A stretch of DNA of 64,000 nt from Flavobacterium chryseum. GTDB taxonomy: Bacteria; Bacteroidota; Bacteroidia; Flavobacteriales; Flavobacteriaceae. Below are positions 52,795-60,864 of this stretch, in pieces. Position 1 is the stretch's first letter. Every line of letters begins with the position of its first letter. The notes beneath the pieces were generated by a model, which was not told where the DNA came from, did no database searches, and was given only the letters and a program-made list of their open reading frames with translations. The DNA lies in assembly GCF_004362015.1 (NCBI RefSeq), contig NZ_SNWW01000004.1:312136-376135 (forward strand), written 5' to 3'. The position numbers were made by a program, and so were the translations under genes.

Positions 52795-53409
52795 TTACTT
52801 TCTGCATTTTGACATTTCTGCTGCCAGAGCGACAGATTGAGGGTTTTCGGTTTTTTCTAATTCCGATATTATATTCTTATAATTGTGATCATCTCGGCTT
52901 TGTGACAGTTTTTTAGTGGCCTGAATTTCATCAATTTCAATTTCAAAACCAAAAATTCCTCTAGCCTCACGCATTGTTTTTGCTGATAAATCTTCAACAC
53001 GAACCGGATTCTCAGAACCCGCTTCATATTTATCAACTAATTTTTTAAGCTGTTCTATTGTAGTAGCTTCATCAACAATCTTGATTCGTCCGTAGACATG
53101 TACGGCTATGTAGTTCCATGTTGGCACATTTTCGTGATCGTACCAGGAAGAAGAAATATAAGCATGCGCGCCTGAAAAGACAGCCAGAACCTGATCATTT
53201 TCGGCAAAACCTTCTGCCTGCGGATTCAGTTTAGAAATATGTCCTTGTAATATTTCTTTTCCATCAGCATTAACTTCAAGTTCTATCGGAATATGTGTAG
53301 CACATAATTTTCCGTTCGTCTGATTAATTAAAATTCCAAAACTGTTTTCTTTCAAAAAAGCTCTGATCGATTCCGGATCTTCGTCTTTATATATATTTGG
53401 TGTATACAT
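52795..53409 (-). CDS. FMN-binding negative transcriptional regulator (PaiB-like)
   Basis: Starting at MYTPNIYKDED gives 204 residues and matches the PaiB family: NSFGILINQTNGKLCATHIPI, HISKLNPQAEGF, AHAYISSSWYDHENVPTWNYIAVHVYGR and MREARGIFGFEIEIDEIQATKKLSQSR are all family phrases, shown here only in short pieces. A longer frame from 53436 would use codons lying in a palindromic repeat and is rejected. The fold is FMN-binding; family members are described as regulators of protease synthesis or polyamine response. Confidence 0.9.
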   Translation of the reverse strand: MYTPNIYKDEDPESIRAFLKENSFGILINQTNGKLCATHIPIELEVNADGKEILQGHISKLNPQAEGFAENDQVLAVFSGAHAYISSSWYDHENVPTWNYIAVHVYGRIKIVDEATTIEQLKKLVDKYEAGSENPVRVEDLSAKTMREARGIFGFEIEIDEIQATKKLSQSRDDHNYKNIISELEKTENPQSVALAAEMSKCRK

Positions 53410-53424
53410 ATCTTTTGTTTTTGT

Positions 53425-53480
53425 CACAAATTTCACAAATTAGCAAGAATTTAATTTGAGCAAATTTTGTGAAATTTGTG
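53425..53480. repeat. CACGAATTTCACGAATT-family palindrome, diverged copy
   Basis: Arms CACAAATTTCACAAATT (53425-53441) and AATTTTGTGAAATTTGTG (53463-53480) lie between the murB and PaiB-like genes, 15 nt before the PaiB-like start. Confidence 0.7.
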
Positions 53481-53482
53481 TT

Positions 53483-54496
53483 TTATATCACATTTACTTC
53501 AGCCTCAATATGAATTCCGAAAGTTTCAAAAACTGTTTTTTGTACCTCTCTCGAAACCGCTAAAATTTCCTGTCCCGTTGCATTTCCATAATTTACTAAA
53601 ACCAAAGCCTGATTTTTATGAACTCCGGCATCGCCAAAACGTTTTCCTTTAAAACCCGCTTGCTCAATTAACCAGCCAGCCGGAACTTTTACTTCGGTTT
53701 CAGAAACTTTATAATATTTCATTTCAGGAAACTTTTGATGAATTTTTTCGAAATCGGATTTCAATATAATAGGGTTTTTAAAGAAACTGCCACTATTTCC
53801 CAATTCTTTCGGATCCGGTAATTTGCTTTGTCTTATCGCAATTACCGCATTGCTCACATCTTTCAGTGTTGGAGTTGAAATATTGTTTTTAGCCAATTCA
53901 GCCGTAATATCTCCATACGAAGTATTTATTTTATGATTGCGTTTTGTCAATTTATAAACCACAGACGTAATAATATATTGATCTTTAACATCATTTTTAA
54001 AAATGCTTTCTCTATATCCAAAATTACATTCGGCATTGTTGAAAGTTTTCATTTCCTGAGATTCAATATTCATCGCTTCGCAAGAAACAAAAGTGTCTTT
54101 TATCTCGGTTCCGTAAGCTCCAATATTCTGAACCGGAGTTGTGCCGACATTTCCCGGAATCAGCGACATGTTTTCTAAACCTCCAAAATTGTTTTCGATT
54201 GTATAAAGTACGAAATCGTGCCACGTTTCGCCAGCCTGACTTTCAACCCACACAAAATCATCATCTTCTTTAATTATTTTCTTGCCTTTTAAATCAATAT
54301 GAATAACCAGAGCATCAATATCTTTTGTTAAAAGCATGTTGCTTCCTCCGCCTAAAATAAATTTTTTCTCGTTTTTGTTTTCTTCTAAGATGGTTTTTAG
54401 TTCTTCAACTGAATGTACCGCAACAAATTGTTTGGCGCTGGCTTCAATGCCAAAAGTATTATAGTTTTTTAAAGAAAAATTGGATTGGATTTCCAT
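53483..54496 (-). CDS. murB: UDP-N-acetylmuramate dehydrogenase
   Basis: The 337-residue enzyme is a type I MurB. The FAD-binding domain has NYNTFGIEASAKQFVAV, FILGGGSNMLLTKD and GLENMSLIPGNVGTTPVQNIGAYG; the catalytic Ser lies in ELGNSGSFFKNP. The C-terminal Glu is in IEAEVNVI. It reduces UDP-GlcNAc-enolpyruvate with NADPH in peptidoglycan synthesis. The minus-strand -7 box TACTTTTG lies about 50 nt upstream (54544-54551). Confidence 0.97.
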   Translation of the reverse strand: MEIQSNFSLKNYNTFGIEASAKQFVAVHSVEELKTILEENKNEKKFILGGGSNMLLTKDIDALVIHIDLKGKKIIKEDDDFVWVESQAGETWHDFVLYTIENNFGGLENMSLIPGNVGTTPVQNIGAYGTEIKDTFVSCEAMNIESQEMKTFNNAECNFGYRESIFKNDVKDQYIITSVVYKLTKRNHKINTSYGDITAELAKNNISTPTLKDVSNAVIAIRQSKLPDPKELGNSGSFFKNPIILKSDFEKIHQKFPEMKYYKVSETEVKVPAGWLIEQAGFKGKRFGDAGVHKNQALVLVNYGNATGQEILAVSREVQKTVFETFGIHIEAEVNVI

Positions 54497-54852
54497 AAAT
54501 AAAAGGGCTTTTTAATTCCGAAACTTCGGGATAATTCTGAGTTCAAAAGTAAGGATTATAATTTATTTGAGTTGGATTTCTAGAAAATAACCGAGATAAA
54601 TTTTCTTCAAAAGAACCGAATCCAAAAAGAGTTTTTAATCATGAAACAGCTTTTATTTTATCGCTTCAATAAATTGCTGCATTTCTTTAATTGTGACGCT
54701 GCTTATTGTTGTTCATTTTCCGTTCTCTTTATGAATTTTAGTTTCTTCAATATTATGAGAACATTAGGTTTGTTATTTATCTTATCTTTTAATGGATTAA
54801 ATGTATCTTTTGTATGTTTGATGGGAATTTTTAAAAGTCAATAAATAAAAAT
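54497..54852. other. Intergenic region with a possible decayed minus-strand gene
   Basis: This 356-nt gap contains the murB promoter (54544-54551). Between about 54655 and 54780 the minus strand reads protein-like text (IEETKIHKENGK, a TGA stop, then TISSVTIKEMQQFIEAIK), interrupted by stops upstream; it may be a gene remnant. The plus-strand frame at 54641-54844 looks like a by-product. Neither is called as a gene. Confidence 0.4.
54544..54551 (-). promoter_or_regulatory. murB -7 element
   Basis: On the minus strand this reads TACTTTTG, a perfect TAnnTTTG, 48 nt before the start codon. The -33 half is not clear. Confidence 0.45.
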
Positions 54853-55683
54853 ATGAAAGCAGTTTTTAAAATGATGTTTGGATTAATTATAATGTTTCAA
54901 TTGTTAAGCTGTAATAAATCTGATAATAAAATAATAGTGGCAAAGACAGCTAAAAAGGCAGTTGATAATCCTGAAATTGACAGTAGCAAAGTGTCTTTAG
55001 TCGATACATTTTCTTTTCCTGTTGACAGTATGTTGCCAGTTAAAATGCTACAATTAGAAACATTTCATCATGATGAAGTTGATGAAAACTTCAATAAGAA
55101 AGTTTGGTTTGGTCTTTTTAAAAATAAAGAGAGTTACACACTTACTGAAACTAAAATAACCATTAAACCTGCCTACGATGCTATAGTCGACGAAGACGAA
55201 AGTGAACACACAGGTTGGGAAGTTAGTGCTTCAACAAAAGATACCTGCGTAGTTTTAATCGAAAAACTTCCTTATTTAGCCGATAGAAATGTGTCAAGTA
55301 TAAAATTACGTGAGTATGTTTATCCGGATGAAGATCTTAAATTTGACTTTAAAGGTATTAAATATACTTTGTATGCAACCGGAGAAAAGAAAAAAGCAGC
55401 GGTAGATTCAGATTGGATGATAGTTTCAAATTATAAACTCTACTTGACAACAACTGTTGATGGGAATAAACAAACAGAGCTTTTAACAGCGAAGAAAAAT
55501 TTTGATGAGCAAATGATTACTATATTATTTGCAGGTGATATTGATGGCGATGATAAATTAGACTTGATTATTGATACAGCAAATCATTACAATGTTTCGA
55601 GTCCAACACTATATTTATCTAAGCCAGCTTCTGAAGGAAAAATTATTAAGCCAATTGGGATTTTCACAACTGTTGGCTGTTAG
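54853..55683 (+). CDS. Lipoprotein with a Ca-binding-like motif
   Basis: The 276-residue protein has a lipoprotein signal (lipobox LLSC, Cys20) and an acidic linker. The mature region is beta-rich (VWFGLFKNKESYTLTETKI) with DIDGDDKLDLIID near residue 236, which resembles the DxDGDxxxD calcium loop of FG-GAP or EF-hand repeats. A cysteine is the last residue. No known family was recognised. Probably exposed on the periplasmic or outer surface. Confidence 0.65.
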   Translation: MKAVFKMMFGLIIMFQLLSCNKSDNKIIVAKTAKKAVDNPEIDSSKVSLVDTFSFPVDSMLPVKMLQLETFHHDEVDENFNKKVWFGLFKNKESYTLTETKITIKPAYDAIVDEDESEHTGWEVSASTKDTCVVLIEKLPYLADRNVSSIKLREYVYPDEDLKFDFKGIKYTLYATGEKKKAAVDSDWMIVSNYKLYLTTTVDGNKQTELLTAKKNFDEQMITILFAGDIDGDDKLDLIIDTANHYNVSSPTLYLSKPASEGKIIKPIGIFTTVGC

Positions 55684-55687
55684 ATTT

Positions 55688-55787
55688 TACCGCAAAGCGC
55701 GCAAGGTTTTTTTACTTGCTGATTTTGTAAAACGCAAAGTTCGCAAAGCTTAGCTTTCACAGCGTAACCTTGGCGAACTTTGCGGTT
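55688..55787. repeat. ACCGCAAAG-type imperfect palindrome
   Basis: Arms 55689-55706 (ACCGCAAAGCGCGCAAGG) and 55768-55786 (CCTTGGCGAACTTTGCGGT) pair imperfectly around an internal CGCAAAG pair. It lies between convergent genes and fills almost the whole gap; no separate terminator is seen. Confidence 0.75.
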
Positions 55788-55789
55788 AA

Positions 55790-56839
55790 TTATTTCGAAA
55801 GCAACTCATGATATTTATCTGCAATAACCTTCATGTTAATATCATAATTAGCATTTTCCTCTACAAATTTTCTATTTCGTAAAATAGCCTCATTTCGGGA
55901 TTCTACATTTTGAAAAGACCAAATCAGTTCTTCCGCCAGCATTTCGATATTATCAATTTCAATTAATTGTCCGTTTTCGCGATGTTTGATCCAACTTTGA
56001 TTTCCCGGAATATCAGAAACCACAGGATAACAATTGCAAGCCATTGCCTCAAACAACGATGCCGAAACGCCTTCGGTAATGGGCATGCTGATATAAATAT
56101 TTGATTGCTGTAATAATTTAGGAAGTTCTGTATTCGGAATTCTTCCGGTAAAAATCACCTTGTTTTCTATATTTAACTCTTTGGCTAAGTCTTTCAAAAA
56201 TTGCAATCTTGTACCATCGCCAACAATCGTTAACGAAAAATCAATTCCTTTTTGATGTAAAACAGCAAAAGCTTTTATAATAGAATCGTGACGATATTCC
56301 GGTTGTAAAGAACGCGTTACAATAGCTTCAATTTTAGTTAGATTATTAGTTGAAGGAGCAAAAAGTGATAAATCAATTCCCTTCGGAATAACTAAAACCT
56401 TGCTCATATCAACGCCAATTTCTCTCATAGAAATTGTCATTACAGGGCCCCAGGCGTGAATTAAATGTGCTTTTTTGAAAGCATATTTCTGAATGAATTT
56501 TTTAAAAGGATATAAAACAGAACCTTCCGGCCATAAATCAGTTCTTCCTTGTTGTGCAACCGCAATGGTTTTAGATCCTGATAAAGCGGCAAGAAAACCG
56601 TAGCTTGTCGTTCTTTCAGCAATAACCATATCCGGTTTTTGTTGGCGAATTATTTTTCTAATTGCAAGAGGAGCGAAGCCATATTCTGCTATACGCTTCA
56701 ATCGATTAAGTTTTGAATTACTTGGTGTTTGAAGTTCCCAGGTTATAATTTCAAAATCGCCAAATTCTTTCAGGCCTTTCATCCACGTAATGGCGTCTGC
56801 GCGATAAGATTCTCCCAGAAAAAGTATTTTTCTTTTCAT
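55790..56839 (-). CDS. Glycosyltransferase, GT4 type
   Basis: The 349-residue protein has a GT-B fold. The N-terminal half carries KILFLGESYRADAITWM and a donor-binding region. The C-terminal half has VIPKGIDLSLF, TIVGDGTRLQFLKDL, KVIFTGRIPNTELPKLLQ and ITEGVSASLFEAMACNCYPV, the E-x7-E catalytic/nucleotide motif of family 4. It is cytosolic and transfers a sugar to an unknown acceptor. It is not inside a visible polysaccharide cluster. Confidence 0.9.
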   Translation of the reverse strand: MKRKILFLGESYRADAITWMKGLKEFGDFEIITWELQTPSNSKLNRLKRIAEYGFAPLAIRKIIRQQKPDMVIAERTTSYGFLAALSGSKTIAVAQQGRTDLWPEGSVLYPFKKFIQKYAFKKAHLIHAWGPVMTISMREIGVDMSKVLVIPKGIDLSLFAPSTNNLTKIEAIVTRSLQPEYRHDSIIKAFAVLHQKGIDFSLTIVGDGTRLQFLKDLAKELNIENKVIFTGRIPNTELPKLLQQSNIYISMPITEGVSASLFEAMACNCYPVVSDIPGNQSWIKHRENGQLIEIDNIEMLAEELIWSFQNVESRNEAILRNRKFVEENANYDINMKVIADKYHELLSK

Positions 56840-56855
56840 TCAATAATTTGAGTTT

Positions 56856-56925
56856 TTTCGCTACGAATTTCACAAATTTCCGCGAATTAACTTGTGTGAA
56901 TTCGTAAAATTCGTGGCAAATAAAA
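56856..56925. repeat. CACGAATTTCACGAATT-family palindrome, copy 3
   Basis: Arms TTTTTCGCTACGAATTTCAC (from 56856) and TGAATTCGTAAAATTCGTGG (near 56898-56917) pair imperfectly between the DUF2461 and glycosyltransferase genes. Confidence 0.7.
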
Positions 56926-56927
56926 AT

Positions 56928-57608
56928 TTAAAATTCTTCTTCCGTTTCTAAAGCACGATTAATGAATTCGTTTAAAGGTTTTAAGGCGATCAGTTTTTTA
57001 CTCATTTTAGAAACGAAATCTTTTTGAGTCACTTCAGCAATATCATATTTTTGAGTAGCCGTAAAACTTTTCAACTTTAAAAATTCAATTGCCGGATGGT
57101 CTTTTTCGTAACCTCTTGGCGGATTTTTTAGTGAATTGTTTTCATCGAAATCTAAATTTCCAAATTCCTTTTTGAAGTTTTTGTCGGCTAAAATAGCTTC
57201 TAAATCATCATGAAAAAAGGCAATTTCTTTACGGACTTTTTTCAATTGGTCGGGATCTGGTGAATAAAATCCACCGGCAATAAAACTGGCGCCTTTTTCA
57301 ATATGCACATAATATCCCGAACGATTCTGGCCTTTTGCACCAGACGAAAGCCAGACACCCAAATGTGCTTTATAAGGCGATTTGTCTTTAGAAAAACGAA
57401 TATCACGATTGATTCTGAAAGTGCAATTTTTAACTTCTAATAATTCTAATGAAGGATCAAGCGGTTTCATTGCATCCAAAAAGTCACTCACCAATTGATG
57501 GTAATCTTTTTTGAAGATTTCGTATCGTTTTTTTTGATCCTGAAACCAGTCTCTATTGTTGTTCTTTTTTAAATCGTCTAAAAATTGCAATGATTCTTTC
57601 GTTAGCAT
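56928..57608 (-). CDS. DUF2461 domain-containing protein
   Basis: The 226-residue protein matches DUF2461 (TIGR02453): it starts with the typical FLDDLKKNNNRDWFQDQKKR and has FRINRDIRFSKDKSPYKAH, YYVHIEKGASFIAGGFYSPD and LKKVRKEIAFFHDD. Cytoplasmic; function unknown across the family. It is flanked on both sides by CACGAATTTCAC-type palindromes, so it is probably transcribed alone. Confidence 0.92.
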   Translation of the reverse strand: MLTKESLQFLDDLKKNNNRDWFQDQKKRYEIFKKDYHQLVSDFLDAMKPLDPSLELLEVKNCTFRINRDIRFSKDKSPYKAHLGVWLSSGAKGQNRSGYYVHIEKGASFIAGGFYSPDPDQLKKVRKEIAFFHDDLEAILADKNFKKEFGNLDFDENNSLKNPPRGYEKDHPAIEFLKLKSFTATQKYDIAEVTQKDFVSKMSKKLIALKPLNEFINRALETEEEF

Positions 57609-57662
57609 AATCAGTATTTATTGCAGTTGTTTTTTAAGTATTGTTTGGGCTAAATTAATGAT

Positions 57663-57786
57663 TTTTTTTGCCACGAATTTCACGAATTCACGCTAATTTT
57701 TAAATTACTTATTGTTTCACTTGGCAAAGTTCAAAACTTTGTCAAAGCTTTAATTCGTGTTAATTCGTGAAATTTGTAGCAAAAAA
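57663..57786. repeat. CACGAATTTCACGAATT-family palindrome with a nested second repeat
   Basis: Outer arms 57663-57688 and 57762-57786 belong to the CACGAATTTCAC family. Inside (57722-57747) sits a distinct palindrome built on GGCAAAGTT/AACTTTGTC, as if one repeat had inserted into another. Confidence 0.75.
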
Positions 57787-57790
57787 TAAA

Positions 57791-58870
57791 TCATAAATTA
57801 AATATTTTATAACTCTGATGTGTCGATTTTACAATCGCTTCGGTACGTTCGGGATGCGTGTCTGAAATAAACAACTGACCAAAAGTTTCGCTGTTTACCA
57901 TTTCGATAATTTTTGATACTCGCGTTTCATCGAGTTTATCAAAAATATCATCAAAAAGCAACAGTGGTTTTACGCCGCTTTGCTTCTTTAAAAATTCAAA
58001 CTGAGCCAGTTTCAAAGCAATTAAAAAAGATTTTTGCTGGCCTTGTGAGCCGAATTTTTTTATTGGATGCGAATCAATTTCAAAAGACAAATCGTCTTTA
58101 TGAATTCCGGCACTAGTATAATGCAATGCACGATCTTTATTGATGTTTTCCTGTAAAATCGTTAAGAGGTCTTTTTCGAATAAATGACTTTCATAAACCA
58201 ATTGAACAGTTTCTTCAGAACCGGTTATAGCCTGATGATGTACATTAAATATAGGTATAAATTGTTCGAGGAAATCTTTTCTCTTTGCGAAAATAGATTT
58301 TCCAAAACCATTTAACTGCTCATTATATATAGATAAGGTATCGTTGTCAAAAACATGATTCAAAGCAAAATATTTAAGAAGCGCATTTCGCTGCGCAATT
58401 ACTTTTTGATATTGAATAAGTTCATGCAAATAAGTCGAATCTAATTGCGAGATTACACTATCCATAAATTTACGGCGCGTTTCGCTTCCTTCTACAATTA
58501 AATCCCGATCAGCGGGAGAAATAATTACCAGTGGAATAAACCCAATATGATCGGAGAATTTATCGTAAGCTTTTCCGTTTCTTTTCAGGATTTTCTTTTG
58601 TCCTTTTTTTAAACTGCAAACAATTTGTTCTGTTCTTTCGTTTTTTTCTAATTCGGCATCAATAACAAAAAATTCTTCTCCGTGTTTAATATTCTGAACT
58701 GCAAGCGGATTAAAATAACTTTTTCCGTAAGCCAAATGATAAATTGCATCGAGCACGTTTGTTTTACCAATTCCGTTTTTGCCAACAAAACAATTGATCT
58801 TGATGTCGAAATCAAAACTCGCTTCAGAGAAATTTTTATAATTGAATAAAGAAATTTTGTTTAAATGCAT
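57791..58870 (-). CDS. recF: DNA replication and repair protein RecF
   Basis: The 359-residue SMC-like ATPase has Walker A GKNGIGKT (30-37), the signature region [19 protein letters not shown], and Walker [14 protein letters not shown]. It loads RecA at gapped DNA with RecO/RecR. No dnaN or gyrB gene is adjacent; the gene is alone here. Confidence 0.95.
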   Translation of the reverse strand: MHLNKISLFNYKNFSEASFDFDIKINCFVGKNGIGKTNVLDAIYHLAYGKSYFNPLAVQNIKHGEEFFVIDAELEKNERTEQIVCSLKKGQKKILKRNGKAYDKFSDHIGFIPLVIISPADRDLIVEGSETRRKFMDSVISQLDSTYLHELIQYQKVIAQRNALLKYFALNHVFDNDTLSIYNEQLNGFGKSIFAKRKDFLEQFIPIFNVHHQAITGSEETVQLVYESHLFEKDLLTILQENINKDRALHYTSAGIHKDDLSFEIDSHPIKKFGSQGQQKSFLIALKLAQFEFLKKQSGVKPLLLFDDIFDKLDETRVSKIIEMVNSETFGQLFISDTHPERTEAIVKSTHQSYKIFNL

Positions 58871-59270
58871 TTTTTAAAGAACTCTATTTAAGGTAGAATT
58901 TAATATTTATAATGGTATTTCACTTTTTAATTCCATTTTTCTGTGGCAGATTAAATGATTAAAAAGGATTTGTATGGCAAATTTAATTCTTTAAACGCTT
59001 AATTAGTGATAATCTTAAAAATCTATCACTAAATAATATTCCCGGTTGATAAAAAGTAGATTTTAAACAGTAAAAAAATGAGTGTTATAATTCTTTAAGT
59101 TTGTGTGTAAGGTATTCATTTAAAGTAAGTTATTTTATGTTGTTTTGATGTTGATAAGAAAAAAACACAGATTATCGAAAATATTTAGTATTAAATAGAT
59201 ATAAAATTGATTTTTTTTACTTCAGTTTCAATAAAAATTTTATTTTTGCCGTTCACTAAATTAATTTTAA
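58871..59270. other. 400-nt AT-rich divergent intergenic region
   Basis: It lies between recF (minus) and the TPR protein gene (plus). It holds a -7 box TATTTTTG at 59241-59248 facing the TPR gene and a minus-strand TAAATTTG at 58978-58985 that could serve recF. No reading frame, hairpin of note or RNA gene was recognised. Confidence 0.5.
59241..59248 (+). promoter_or_regulatory. -7 element of the TPR protein/ribH unit
   Basis: TATTTTTG matches the consensus exactly, 23 nt before the start codon; the -33 half is weak. Confidence 0.5.
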
Positions 59271-60050
59271 ATGGCTACTTACAATAAAAGAGGATATAAA
59301 GCACCAAAAGAAAAGGAAGTTAAAGAAGTAAATGAAGAACAACAAGTGATTATTGACGAAAAAGACAGCACAACAGCTGGTGTTTTCTCAAAATTAGATG
59401 AAACTGCTTCAAAAACTGAGGATTGGGTTGCTAAAAATCAAAAAATCATTATTGGTTTAGTTGCTGGTATTGCAGTTGCGACAATTGGATATTTGGCTTA
59501 CCAAAAATTTATCGAAGCTCCTAAGCAAGATGAAGCTGCAAACGAAATGTTTGTTGCTCAACAAAATTTTGATAAAGCAACTAATGGTGTTGCAAGCGAT
59601 TCATTATATAAATTAGCTTTAAATGGTTCTGAAGGTAAATTCGGATTCATTAAAATTGCTGACGAATATTCTGGAACAGATGCTGGAAACTTAGCGAACT
59701 ATTATGCTGGTATGGCTTATTTAAATACTGGTAAATTTGACGAGGCAATTAAATATTTAGGAGATTTTAAATCTGAAGATTTAATCTTAAGTGCTTTGGC
59801 AAAAGGTGCAATTGGAGATGCTTACTCTCAAAAAAATCAACAAAAAGAAGCTTTAGACTATTACGTAAAAGCTGCTGAATCTAATAAAAACGATTTTACA
59901 ACACCACGTTTCTTATTAAAAGCTGGTAAAACTGCTTTAGCTTTAGGTCAGAAAGAAGATGCTTTAAAGTATTTTACAGATATTAAAGAAAACTTCGATG
60001 CAACTCCGGAAGCAGCTTCTGTTGATGTATTGATTGGATTAGCGCAATAA
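59271..60050 (+). CDS. Membrane-anchored TPR protein (YfgM-like)
   Basis: The 259-residue protein has a charged cytoplasmic N-terminus (about 1-55), one membrane helix (about 58-77, IIIGLVAGIAVATIGYLAY) and a periplasmic region with four to five TPR-like hairpins (about 90-255; NYYAGMAYLNTGKFDEAIKY). The layout matches YfgM/TPR_21 proteins, which associate with the Sec translocon and periplasmic chaperones in E. coli. ribH starts 66 nt later, so the two may share a transcript. Confidence 0.85.
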   Translation: MATYNKRGYKAPKEKEVKEVNEEQQVIIDEKDSTTAGVFSKLDETASKTEDWVAKNQKIIIGLVAGIAVATIGYLAYQKFIEAPKQDEAANEMFVAQQNFDKATNGVASDSLYKLALNGSEGKFGFIKIADEYSGTDAGNLANYYAGMAYLNTGKFDEAIKYLGDFKSEDLILSALAKGAIGDAYSQKNQQKEALDYYVKAAESNKNDFTTPRFLLKAGKTALALGQKEDALKYFTDIKENFDATPEAASVDVLIGLAQ

Positions 60051-60115
60051 TAATTTTAGATTTAAGATTTAAGATTGTAGATTTGTATTTGAGAATTTAA
60101 AATCTAAATATACAG

Positions 60116-60688
60116 ATGGCTACCGAAAATAAAAATTTATCAGAATACGATAAAAACACAATCCCAAATGCGAAAGACTTTCGATTTGGGATTGTTGTTT
60201 CTGAGTGGAATGAAACTATTACCGAAGGACTTTACAATGGGGCTTTTGAAGCCTTAATTGATTGTGATGTTCCGCAACAGCAAATTATCCGTTGGAATGT
60301 TCCCGGAAGTTTTGAGCTGATTTATGGCGCAAAAAAAATGCTGCAAACCCAAAATGTAGATGCGGTTATTGTTATTGGATGTGTAATTCAGGGACAAACC
60401 AAACATTTTGATTTTGTCTGTGAAGGCGTTACACAAGGAATTAAGGATTTGAATGTTCAAACCGATATTCCGGTTATTTTTTGTGTTTTAACAGACAATA
60501 ATATACAACAGTCTATTGACAGAAGTGGAGGAATTCACGGAAACAAAGGAACTGAAGCAGCAATTGCAGCTATAAAAATGGCTTATATTCGTCAGCAAGC
60601 TTCAATGTCACATCCTTTCAATCAGCCGTTGTTGGTTTCTGGTGCAATTCAAATTGAAGAAACTCCACGAAAAATCGAAAAAGAATAA
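60116..60688 (+). CDS. ribH: 6,7-dimethyl-8-ribityllumazine synthase
   Basis: The 190-residue protein has all core motifs: GLYNGAFEALID, VPGSFELIYGAKKM, IGCVIQGQTKHFDFVCEGVTQGI and the catalytic His region, then GGIHGNKGTEAAIAAIKM. A short C-terminal extension follows (about 165-190). It condenses the ribityl-uracil with dihydroxybutanone phosphate in riboflavin synthesis, usually as a 60-mer or pentamer. Confidence 0.96.
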   Translation: MATENKNLSEYDKNTIPNAKDFRFGIVVSEWNETITEGLYNGAFEALIDCDVPQQQIIRWNVPGSFELIYGAKKMLQTQNVDAVIVIGCVIQGQTKHFDFVCEGVTQGIKDLNVQTDIPVIFCVLTDNNIQQSIDRSGGIHGNKGTEAAIAAIKMAYIRQQASMSHPFNQPLLVSGAIQIEETPRKIEKE

Positions 60689-60711
60689 AACACAATCGTT
60701 TTAATAATACT

Positions 60712-60747
60712 AAAACCTATGCTGTGTAAAAATAGTATAGGTTTTTT
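60712..60747 (+). terminator. ribH terminator
   Basis: The stem AAAACCTAT/ATAGGTTTT with a 16-nt AT loop is followed by a T run. Confidence 0.75.
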
Positions 60748-60793
60748 GTTTTTTTTATGACAGATGAAGTTCTAAAACCCAAGAGAAATTCAT

Positions 60794-60801
60794 TAAATTT
60801 G
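60794..60801 (+). promoter_or_regulatory. mutL -7 element
   Basis: TAAATTTG matches the consensus exactly, 63 nt before mutL. A low-complexity TTTAGATTTTAAATC segment lies between it and the start. Confidence 0.5.
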
Positions 60802-60864
60802 TACACCTTGGTTTAGATTTTAAATCAAAATCTTAAATCGTTAATCTCCAATCTAAAATTTTAA

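Noticed and set aside
54641..54844. 67-residue plus-strand frame before the 54853 lipoprotein gene
   Set aside because: Its composition is not protein-like, the opposite strand reads better, and it has no promoter, no recognisable domain and no conserved feature.
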